From assembly GCA_013399855.1 (NCBI GenBank), contig VXAY01002843.1, forward strand, positions 1 through 64,000: a DNA stretch of 64,000 nucleotides, written 5' to 3'. The first letter of the stretch is position 1; each line of letters opens with the position of its first letter. A program made the position numbers and the translations under genes. The DNA comes from Oxyruncus cristatus (Eukaryota > Chordata > Aves > Passeriformes > Cotingidae). The notes under the pieces are model-generated. The model saw nothing but the letters and a program-made list of their open reading frames with translations. It was not told the origin of the DNA and did no database searches. Positions 25,671 to 36,139 of this stretch are shown in pieces.

Positions 25671-27011
25671 AAAAAGAAGATGACAAATAATTCCTTCTCA
25701 TTTTCTGTCCCCATGAAAGGTGTTTCTGAAACTTCTCATTCTAACCATGAGTTATGTAACTCTAAAAATGAAAAGAAATTTAAAAAAACCAGCATCCAAA
25801 ACTGTTGTTTAAAGAGATTGTAAATATATTCTCTCCCTTTTAATAATATGGAGTAAAATCCGTAGATACTGGTTTGGCGTCGTCTGGGGCTATAGCGAAT
25901 CTTGCCAACTGTGCATGAAAACATAGTTTATGCTCTAGTAAGAGTGGTTTCATTAAATATAGTAATGGAGGAGTCAGGAAACTAAATTAATTTTTAAATC
26001 AGTGTTGTCTGAGTTATTTTGAAAATCAGCAAATTAGTTGAAGACCTGAAGTGGCCAAAATTGCGTGCACAAGGAAACTGTTGGTTTTGAGTTGCCCAAA
26101 GCACTTCAGTTGCATTTATATTTAATAGTAGAATTGGAAGGTAGAGGAAGAGTAGAACTTACATACTTTAGCACTGTAAAATGGGCATAGTTGTATGTAA
26201 TTTACATGCAAATCTGGGGGTTTTCTCAGTGTTTCAAAACAGGAACAAATATATGGAAACTGAGAATTTATATGCTGCCCCTGTACTGACAAGGTTTAAG
26301 GTTTTTAAGGAGAGGTAACCTGCTGTGAAAAAGCTGAACTCCTGCGTAGTCCAAAGGCAGTAGTTGTGTTTCTGATTTTTATACTCACAAAGTAGTCAAA
26401 ACAATTAAAACCCCATACTATTCAGCCTGAATTAATTATTTAATTCTAGGTGAATGGCTGGAATTTTAGTAGATTGAAAATCCTTAGAGAAGCATAATTA
26501 TTTGAAATACATGGATTTTGTCTTTCTTTACAGAGAGGTGTTTTATTTGTGTGTTGGTTTGACTTTTCTTTCAGTTCTGATTTTCAATTTACTGTGCTCA
26601 AAGACTGGAAAAAGAAGGAGAGATGAGCAGCTGAGAGCTATGCATAGTAGGAGGAAGATAGCATTGTTCCCTGTAAGAAGTATCCATGATGTGGTTTGGA
26701 CCACTTGTGGAAAAGACAGCATGCTTTCATTTGATCTTGCTTCTAGTGCTTTAATAAAATTATGTATTATGTACTGAAATGTACAGACTCACTGAGCTCT
26801 AAAGTGAGGATGGTCCTTCAAGCATCTTTCCAACCGCTTTCTTCTCCTCTCCCCATCCAGTGTTTTACTGGGGGTAAAAAAAAAAAAGGATTCTGAGCTG
26901 CATATTTTGAGACTGTGTGACGGTTTTTCTGTAAAAGGCCTTAATATAGTGGAAAGAAAGGTTCGGCACAACAAATAGTGAAATTAAAAATCTCTTTTTG
27001 GGAAAAGAACT
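25671..27011. other. Intronic DNA, nothing recognised
   Basis: AT-rich sequence with no supported exon or interspersed repeat. The open frames are short and unlike known proteins. Confidence 0.7.
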
Positions 27012-27162
27012 GCAAACCCTAAACAAAAAAAAAGAAGCAAAAAAACCTCAAACCAAAAACCCCCAAAACAACAAAAATCAAAGCAACCCCCACCTATTCC
27101 ACGCCACCCCCCAAAAAAAACCCCAAACCCACATGAAACAAAACAAACAAAAAAACCCCCAA
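27012..27162. repeat. A/C-rich low-complexity block
   Basis: About 150 bp made almost only of A and C (for example caaaaccccc-type words), with poly-C runs of 3-6. On the - strand it is G/T-rich with several G runs. An 88-codon - strand open frame of Phe/Gly/Val/Cys is a composition artefact. Confidence 0.9.
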
Positions 27163-30100
27163 TGGACCTAACTATGGAGGCTCGGGATAATTGTGATAAA
27201 ATACAGCAAAATTGCAAACTACTTATACTGCAGGTAGAAGGTAAAATCACATAGAGAGGGAGAATTACTTCTACCTAGGAGCTCTGGACCCCTGAATACA
27301 ATTTTCCCACCCCCATTTTTTTAAACCAAACTAAAAGACATTGTCATTAATGTCTTGTATGTACAAAATAAGGACTGTTAATATCAGGATTAATTATTTT
27401 TAAAATTCCTTCTGTCTTTAATACATTTATATCCACTAGACTTCTGTTGTCATTCCTACAAATTATTTTGACAGAGTAGAACTACAAACACATTTTTTTT
27501 TTTAGATCAGTTTGTAGGATTGGGATTTCCACAGGATAGGAATCTTATTTCTAATTGAGAGGCTTCTTTTCAGACATTCTAGTAGAGCATGAGGTTTTAT
27601 TTTAATGTGACTGTTGGGATTTCACATTGTATACATTGTTTTTATATTTAAATAATACCTGCGTTGGGTATCTGAAGTCTTCAGCTCTCCTTTGCTAAAA
27701 GGAAAGCAGGAATAAAAAGGTAGTTAATCATCTACAACAGTGCCAAAAGCAAACTTCAGCATTTATACTCTGGAATGCATATCTCATATTTTTAGATGAC
27801 ATGATAAATGTATCTTGTTTCATAGAGTGGGTTTTAAGAAAATGTACATCAGAGATTTTTGGTTTCTGATTTTCATCATGACTTTATGTAATAGAATTGA
27901 GCTGATAACCTTGTTCTAGACCAGTTTAGGGTCTGCATTGCAATACTGAGTAACTTCATTACATAATAACTTGAAAAAAGGTACAGACAGCCTTCATTCT
28001 TTCATTCTTTGTGTGGTATATTCTATGGCAAGCTTATTATTTTAATTTACTTTTCTTTAAAGTAAGTAGCAATTTTAAAAGCCGTTTTATATCTGCTAAT
28101 TTAGCTATGACATTTGAAACTTTTTTTAAAAAAGCCTCTAAATTTATTTAGCTTTTTTAAAAATACAGTGTAACCATTTCATATGCTTTTAATCTGGCTG
28201 CTTGGCATGATTGCAGCAATCACAGTAAGAATTCTCTATATATTTATGACTACAGCTCTGGTGTCTATACCTTTTTTAAAATTTTGCGTAGCAGAATTGG
28301 CACCTAGGCTGTGAAGCAATCCATTAGCCTACCCTCCAAGTTATGCTGGTAAACAGTAGTGTATTTCAAAAGTTCTGGGTAAGCATGCATATCAGTAACA
28401 GAAGAGAGTAATTGGGGTATGACTGATGCTGGCGCCTTCTGCTGATGGGAGCAGCTCTTCAAGGAAAGGAAATATTACTTTCCCAAAGCCTGTTCGTTTC
28501 AGGAGGTTTAGAAGTGGTAGTGTTTAATTTTCCTCACAAATTTTAATCTTTGTTTGCTTTTAGGATTATGTAACTACAGCTCAGGCTTTTAGGGTTGGCT
28601 TCGTAACATCACTCAAGGAAAGGATAAAATGACCTTTTATAATTAGATATATTACAATTTACATGGAAGAAGAAAAATTAAACATGGATCTCTTTCTGCT
28701 AGTACATCTGTCTATAATCAGCTAGTTAAGGTGGGGTGACAGTGATCTTTCTGTACCAGTGTTCAGAATTCACATTTCAAGATACTGTTTCCTGAGATGT
28801 TGTGGTGTTGGTTGTTCTTTTTAATGTTGAGTACGCCACTGGCAATGGAAACCATAGTCTGAACTTCAGCTCTGTGTTGGGATGTGTACAACTATCAAGA
28901 ACTGAAGGTATTGGAAGGGGAACACGTACCACTGAGAGTCCCTATTCTTGAAAGTACTCCTTCCACTGGAGTAAAGTTGAAGAGTACCATGAAAAATGAA
29001 GAGAGATACATTTTTTTGTTGGAAAAAAATGTTTAATTGTGTGGAAAAAAAATTTGCAGAATTTCTGCAAAACTCTTTCCAAATACCTGTGTTGCCCAAG
29101 GTTCTTGGAATGGTTTGATTTAAGGATTCTGAATTTGTCTGAAATAAAAATAAATGAATCTAATTTAAGATAATTCATCATAATAAAGATAACATTTTTT
29201 GTATTAGACATGAGATCATCCTATGTATTCAGTTATTCAAAGATCTGACCAAATGCTGCTTTTGTAGCCTTAAAATGTGAGTTCTTCTACAAAGTGTGTC
29301 TCTTAGATCTTGCTTCTAGGGAAGATCATCTTCATCATGTCCCTTTTCTTTCCTGCTCAGAGTCAGCTGGCATTTCTTTGCCAGAGCTCTTGGGAAAGTT
29401 GCTCTGTAAAAGGCTCTCAGGATGTTTGTGGAAGGAGTAGCACCATTTCATAAACAAGTGTTAACTTTTATCTGTAGAAACAGCTTAACAGATGGGAATT
29501 TTTATTCCTTTTTCATGAATCTAGTAAATATACAGTGAATATTGAAGACAGATTGGTTGAAATGTTCATTGCATAGTGCTGCTTTCACTGCTAATGCTTA
29601 TTAAAGAGAAACTGCATTTTTAAAGTGCTTGGAAAGAACTTCTGGATTTTTTCAGGGCAAGAGGATTAAGGCAGATTTATTTTCACAGAGTGTGCCTGTG
29701 CAAGCCACAAATCAAAAATATTTTCCCTGTGCCTTGATCTACACTTCCTTGGTGGTTTGTTTGGTTTTTTAAAGTTTCAAATCTACTACTACCGCTAAGA
29801 AATGGTGTTAATAGATGGAGTGATAAAAGTGAATGATAGAAGCTGGTTTCACTTCCTAACAGCAAAGTGTGTTGACACTTACCTGTAAAAAAACTTAACC
29901 ACTAACAGAACTGCACTTTTTAGGAAGTAAAGTGAATCATAGATCGGGGTTTGCTTGTTTTGGGTGTGTGGGGTTTTTTGGGGGGTTTTCTTTTATAGTT
30001 CAAATGTAGACGAAACTCTAGAATTTTGGATAAGTACAGGTGACAGAAAATTGACCACAAGATTCTCAAACCTATCTTGTATACTAATGGCTTCAATTCA

Positions 30101-33100
30101 CAACTTCCTGTGTTTTTGACAACAAATATATCCTTCAGCTGTTTTTTCTTGTGTGTGTACACTTGCATCTCTGCTTATGTATATTCTGTGTTGAACTACT
30201 GGAGAATGCCCTACAGTTGTAATGAAACAGTTTTTATTATCCTCCATTACTTTGTTTTCATAAACTTTAAAAACTCCTTTATGACGTAAAGTTGCTTTTG
30301 CCTGTTGATCGTGATATGTGAAGTGCTGTGTAAGAGCTGTGCAGAGCCCAGCCAAAATGGAGGAAACAAATCTCATACTCCCATCTATGGCACTGGGAAA
30401 GAGTAAGAACAGGGAAGGGATGTATATAGCTATTGTACTCTGAAATACTCCCCAGCTTTGAGTTTGCGTCAGATTCAGATTTCCAAGGTCAAGAGAGGGA
30501 TCTGAATAACTGAAAAATCTAATTAACTGCCACCTGTGTGTAAAGTTTCTAGTAAAAACTTCCATAAACTTTGAAGACTGTGCTGATTTCAGGCCTGGAG
30601 GTTGAGCTGTCATCGTGCTTAGGTATCCAGCTTCCAGCAAGGGCTGTTTAGAAACCAAGGCTGGCCATTCCTGCTGCTGTGTTCTGTAGGAATGCAGACC
30701 AGGAGGAATTAGGTGAGCACTTTTGATGCATGTAGACAGTACGGAGTTAAGCCCAAACCACAACTCTTCTTTCTTTGCCAGATTTCAGAAATATGTAGGT
30801 TACCAATGCCTGTGCTTAAGGCATTCTGGAAAGTGAGAAGGGTGGATCTGAGTAAATGTTTAGTGAATCGGTGTTTCCTAATTGTGCATCAGTGCTTAGT
30901 CTGTTATGTGAGATACAGGCAATAGCATCAATTAATCCAGTTGTTTGGACACAGATAATATGGGTGAAAAAACTAAATGTGGAAAATGCTTACTTCAAGT
31001 GCAGCTTGGGTATCTAAGTACATAAAAGAGGTAAAATTTCAGGAACATTTATCTTGCATATTTCATTTTGGTAGTTGTACCTATTTCCTCTAGTCAGGAT
31101 ATTGAGCATTGGGAATACTCATTTTCTGTATCTAAGGCTATACATACAGTGTCTTGAAAATTAAGATGCTTAATGGAGCCTGAGAGTTTGATCTCTAGAG
31201 CCAGCCAGCTATTTCCTTATGCTCTCTCCTTTAGTGTAGAGTCCTATATTGTATCTGATATGTGACTTGGATATACTTTAACAAGAGCAGTTAAAACTGG
31301 AACAGTTAATTGAGTGAGATTACTTAAGGCACATTTGTTATTTTTGGTAGTTCTGTACATAGAGAATAAAACATTCCATTTTGCAGTTATATAAAAAAAA
31401 TCATTTAAACATTCTGAAAGCAGCGTTATCTGATGAATGTATCTTTAATGGAAAAGAAACAGAAGTAATGAAATAAAGCTTTTAAAAGGTTTTCAGTACA
31501 CAATATATTACAGAATGGACAGTGCATATGTAAAGAAGACTTTCCAGGCGCAATTAGCTTGCACAGTCATACAGAAACTGCTGCTTTTCATGCTACTGTT
31601 AATGTTATTCATCACTTAATATCTGTAAAACTACTTCATTATAGTCCATCAAAACCCTGCTTATAACTTGTTGTCCAATACCTACCTAAACAGGCATAGG
31701 CAATATTAATGCCAGTATTTGTGCCAGTGTTTTTCTGTCTCTTGTTTCCTTGTCTGTTGTTGCAAGTCTCTTGGAGATACCAGTCTTAATCAGTAGGTAG
31801 AAGGTGAGAAATGGTTGATGTTCTCATGTGTAGATGAGAAAATGAAAAGCATCACTAAATGGTGGAAGACTGAAGACTGAATTGATTAGGGTGAAATGTA
31901 ATTACAAGTGCAAATGTCAAAAGAAGCATTTTTACATTTATCCATAGAAGAGTGCATAAGGAAACTGGAGAAGCCCTAGCTGACCTAGACAATAATTGCC
32001 AAGCAAAAATGAATCTGAATTCTGTAAAAGGCAAATTTGCTATTAGGCTATATCAGATGAAGTATTTGTGAAATAGCTAGAAGTAAAATAGTCCCATTTT
32101 ACAAAGCACTGGAAAGATCTAATGTAAAATTTTGTATTCAGGGATGATATATTATGACTAATACATGCAGCTAAGGACTAGGAGAGTGATTTGTTTGATG
32201 TACAAAGTTAAAGTTTAAAGGAGCTGTGACTCCCTCCCCCACATAAGTACAGCATAAGGTAAATACTGAAGGAAGAAGAGTTACTTAAGATAAATGATGG
32301 TCCTGGCTAAAGAACAAGTATCTGGAAGGGTGAGCATGAGTACATTTAGGTTGGAAATGGGAAGGAGTGTTTAATCAAACAGAGTTGTGTGGTTCTGAAG
32401 TAGCTTTCCCTTAAAGTTTTATAGCCCTGCAGTAGATATCAAATGGAACTTGGTTAAAGGAAAATCATATGACAGGATTTGTCATATTGGACTTTCTTGC
32501 CTGAGTCTGGCTGTATGCTATTGGCTGAGCAACACAGAGCAGTAAACACATGAAAATACCTAAAATCCAGAGAAAAGATTATTCAAATAAGGGATTATAG
32601 ATAAACTATTTACTATAGGATTAATCATACCTAACTTTCATAGGTTCAATGACTAAGTTGCAAGAAGGGTTTGAACTTCTAAAGATAGGAACTTCCGCGT
32701 GAGCATGAGTTCAAGGACAACAGAATGCAATTTGAGTGCTTATCTTTTAAGTATTTAAACTACTGTAAAGTTATTAGATATGATTGTACCCCCTTAGCTC
32801 AACCTTTTTAATGTGATTGTTAGTTTGCAGAAAAAATTGCACCCAAATAGCTAACCAGAATCTGCACTGATCTGTCTTGCTCAGTATTCTTACTTCAGCA
32901 GTAGCCACCAGCAGATGCCTAGAGAAATGTAAGAATAGGATTAGCCCATATGATGCTTCCTAATATTCTTTCAGTTTCTGAGCATTTGCAGCTTGAAGGT
33001 TTTGTAAACACTTGGGGTTAGTCTGTTTAGGTGCGTGCAGTGAACTCCCACAAGTGCTTGTGTTTTTAGCTTGACTTCTTTGGGTGAACTTCTTGTTTTC

Positions 33101-33582
33101 AGTGTCCCCTGCACTGTTGGAAATTGTCTGAAATCTGACCACATGTTGTCTTGGAACATGACTGCTACCTTTTTATGCTATCCGTTTGTTTGTTTTATTG
33201 CAAGAAACCATGAATACTTAATCTCTGTGTAAGATGTTGCTACTAAGGATTTTGTAGATCTCTGTCACAAGTGCTCCCAGACTCACATTTTTTTGTAAAC
33301 AGAAGCATTCCATGCATTTGAGCATTCCATGTACAGGGACAATTCGTACCATAGATCCCTCTTGTCCTCTTGGAACCCTTTCCACTTCCACTGTATCCTC
33401 TATTGAGAGGAACAGGCACAAGGTTTGTGCAATATTTAAAGTATGGAACAAGCATAATTGTATAGAATTATATAGAATGTCTCTTTTTTTCTGTTTGATA
33501 CTCTTTTCCTTTCCTGATTTTCCTTATTTTTTCCTTTCCTAATTTTCATAACACTTCCTGAATTTCCTAATTCACTTTATTA
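27163..33582. other. Intronic DNA containing an unexplained long open frame
   Basis: No repeat family or exon was recognised in this 6.4-kb stretch. The - strand is open for 221 codons at 30098-30763, the longest frame in the window, but it has no domain I recognise. The rest is AT-rich with short frames only. Confidence 0.6.
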
Positions 33583-33924
33583 GTATGGCCAAGCACCAAG
33601 TTGATGCTTTCATGGAATTATCTAGCACAGCCCCACTCTTCTGCTCCTTAGTGTTACTGGTCTACTCAGAGCCTCTTGTTTTATATATGAAGCTAGGATT
33701 AGTTTTCCATACGTGTATTGTTTTACTTGAATCTAAATTGAATTTCACCAACCATTTTATTACCTGATCACTCAGCCTGATCAGGCATTTTTGCTGGTCT
33801 TTCAGGCATTCCTCTTTACAACTTTGTAGTATGTACCATCAGTAGATTTTTCTCACTTCACTGATGTACTGCCATCCCTTTTTCCTTCTCCCTTGCCATG
33901 TTACTTACGAATGTGTTTAATAGG
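33583..33924 (-). repeat. Very old CR1/L3-like LINE, ORF2 fragment (left part)
   Basis: On the - strand a frame with only one stop in about 58 codons reads W-VKFNLDSSKTIHVWKTN and later VLDNSMKASTWC. These align by eye with the KFN-dKCk-mHiGk-N and DnSMKmStqC segments of CR1/L3 ORF2, just C-terminal to the reverse-transcriptase catalytic site. Toward the LTR the frame continues as LNTFVSN, equivalent to LFNIFIN, but it is more damaged between these segments. The LTR at 33925 interrupts the element and the other half resumes at 34461. Confidence 0.75.
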
Positions 33925-34460
33925 TGTGGTGGGTTGACCTTGGCTGGACGCCAGGTGCTCACCCAGTTGCTTTATCAATCCCCTTCCCAACTGAACAGCA
34001 GATAAAATAAGATGGAAAACAACTCATGGGTTGGGATAAGGCAGTTTATTTAAAGCAGAAGCAAAGCAAAAGATAACATGGTTTATTCTCTACTTCCCAT
34101 CAGAGCAATGGTTGGCCACCTCCAAGCAGCAGGGCTTCAGCACGAGCAACAGTGCCTCAGCAGGCAGCCACTGGAGACAGTGAATGCCCACCTTTCTGCT
34201 CCTTGCCTTAGCTTTTATATCTGAGCTACATCATATGGTGTTGAATATCCCTTTGGTCAGTTTGGGTCAGCTGGGCTACTTGTGTCCCTTCCCAGGATCT
34301 TGCTCTTGATTGAGGAAGGAATGTTACAGTGCTGATGCTGTGCTCAGGAGTAGCCAAAACACCGGTGTGTTACCAACACCCTTCTAGCTACCAGTGCAAA
34401 GCACAGCACTGTGAGGGCTGCTGTGGGGAAATGAACTCCAGCTCAGCCAGACCCAATACA
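33925..34460 (-). mobile_element. Solo LTR of an avian ERVL-like endogenous retrovirus
   Basis: A 536-bp unit begins tgtggtgggttgacc and ends gacccaataca, giving TG...CA termini. Read on the - strand it starts TGTATTGGGTCTGGCTGAG, has a TATA-like ATATAAAA (34213-34220 complement), AATAAA signals about 130 and 165 bp further on (34082-34087 and 34045-34050 complement), and ends ACCACA. That is a U3-R-U5 order for the - strand. No gag, pol or second LTR flanks it, so it is a solo LTR left by recombination. Flanking 5-mers are atagg and ccagg (3 of 5 identical), a decayed target duplication at best. Confidence 0.85.
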
Positions 34461-34880
34461 CCAGGACAGTTCCCAGTACAACCCCCTGTGCAGGTGACAT
34501 TGTGAGAACTGAGTCTGAACTCTGATCTTCTGGTTCCTCTGTTTTAATCAGTTATTTTTGCATACCAAAACCTTTGCTTTTATATCTCAGCAGCTTACTT
34601 TCCTGAAAAACCTTTAGAGAAGAATTTTGTTTGAAGCCTTTTACATGAAGTGAGTAGGCGGCATGAGCTGGATCACCCTTGTCCTTGAGGTTGTAACCCC
34701 TGCAGAGAACTTCAACAGGTCTGTCAGATGAGACTTGCTTTTGCAGAAGCTATGTTGGCTCTTTGCTGATGGATTGTATTTAGTGAGATGTTCACTAATT
34801 CTGTCCTTTATTACACTTCCTATTATCAGATCTCATGCTTACCCAAATGTATTCCTCAGAATTTTTTTGTTTCTCAAACT
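34461..34880 (-). repeat. Very old CR1/L3-like LINE, ORF2 fragment (right part)
   Basis: Immediately beyond the LTR the - strand reads QGVVLGTV, matching the QGSVLGPV motif of CR1-type reverse transcriptase, which precedes the LFNIFIN segment found on the other side of the LTR. Further words, ctggatcacccttgtcc, tgacttgcttttgcagaagc and tgttggctctttgctg, follow the order seen in ancient amniote CR1 copies. The element was therefore split by the LTR insertion. Its right boundary is fuzzy. Confidence 0.7.
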
Positions 34881-35324
34881 TGGCACTGCAGTTTTCAGCT
34901 CCGATGTTTAGATACCAAAGAGGTTGTAGTTATTTGGCTATTTTTTTGGCTACTTCATTGTATATTTCATTAGAACCCTTGGCAGGACACCAAGGAGCTA
35001 AGGTGATAAGTTAATTTGTATGTTTGTACACAAATCTTCTTCACCAAGCTTCTTCCATAGTTACTTTCATTTTTAAACCAAACCTCTGATTATTTACTTA
35101 ATGATGTAGTTGTTTATTTAGCTTATCACACTTTATTCTTTAGCAGCATTTGCTTTAGTAAGTTGTGTGCTCTGGCACTGCTCTTTTGATATGATATCCT
35201 TCAGTAGTCTCTACTTCTGCCTGGAATGATTCAGTTGCTTCAGGAGCCCCTTCTGGCTTTTTAACAGCCATCCTCATTTTTACATAATTTCCACTTTCTG
35301 GAAGTATTACTTCTGGGAGTAACT
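34881..35324. other. Intronic DNA between two LINE fragments
   Basis: No confident assignment. Part may be further decay of the old LINE on the left. The segment 35150-35320 matches nothing I recognise. Confidence 0.5.
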
Positions 35325-36063
35325 TTTGTGTTCCCCAGGGGCCAGTACAGGGGCCAGTTCTCTTTAATATCTTTATTGATGATCTGGACCAGGGGATCGA
35401 TTGTTCCCTATAGTCAGTTTGCATATGGCTCCAAGTTGGGTGGGAGTGTTGATCTGGAGGGCAGAAAGGCTCTGCAGAGGGATCTGGACAGGCTGGATCG
35501 AGGGCCTGAGGCCAATTGTATGAAGTTCAACATGGCAAAGTGCCAGGTTGTGCACTTTGGTCTCAACAACCTCATGCAGGACTACAGGCTGGGGGAAGAG
35601 TGGTTGGAAAGCAGCCCAGCGGAAAAGGACCTGGGAATGCTGATCAATAGCAGCTGAACATGAGCCAGCAGTGTGCCCAGGTGGCCAGGAAGGCCGATGG
35701 CATCCAGGACTATGTCAGGAACAGTGTGACCAGCAGGACCAAGGCAGTCATTGTTACTCTGTATTTGGCACTGGTGGGGCCAACCTCAAATACTGCATTC
35801 AGTTTTGGGCCCCTCACTACAAGGAAGACACTGAGGTGCTGAAGTGTGTCCAGAGGAGAGCAGTGAAGCTGGTGAAGGGAGAGTAAATCCTATGAGGAGC
35901 TGCCAAGGGAGCTGGGGGTGTTTGGTTTGGAGTGAAGGAAACTCCCCAAGGGATCTCGTTGCTCTCTACAACTACCTGGAAGGAGGTTGTAGCAGAGTAG
36001 GGGTTGATCTTTTCTCTCCCAGGTAACAAGTGATAGGACAAGAGGAAATGGCCTCAAGTTGCC
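35325..36063 (+). repeat. CR1 LINE fragment with part of the reverse transcriptase
   Basis: It starts within [22 protein letters not shown], the CR1 reverse-transcriptase B-motif region. After a frameshift near 35400 it reads FAYGSKLGG, where active CR1 has FADDTKLGG, so the catalytic aspartates are lost. It then reads ALQRDLDRL, MKFNMAKCQVVHFG, YRLGEEWLESSPAEKDLG, a stop, and TALV/FWAPH-type residues. Both ends are truncated: the 3' UTR stops at gaggaaatggcctcaagttgc and the terminal repeat is missing. It is a dead copy. The opposite-strand frames are shadows. Confidence 0.93.
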
Positions 36064-36112
36064 ATTTCACTATTTATTACATAGATCTGTCACCACTATT
36101 TATTTTTGGGGG

Positions 36113-36139
36113 TTTTTTTTTTTTTTTTTTTTTTTTTTT
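36113..36139 (+). repeat. Poly-T tract (T27)
   Basis: 27 consecutive T follow tttttgggggg-type sequence, about 50 bp beyond the broken CR1 end. It could be an independent mononucleotide repeat or the antisense A-tail of an unrecognised retroposon. Confidence 0.9.

Noticed and set aside
26984..27250. 88-codon - strand frame of Phe/Gly/Cys/Val
   Set aside because: Low-complexity G/T-rich translation.
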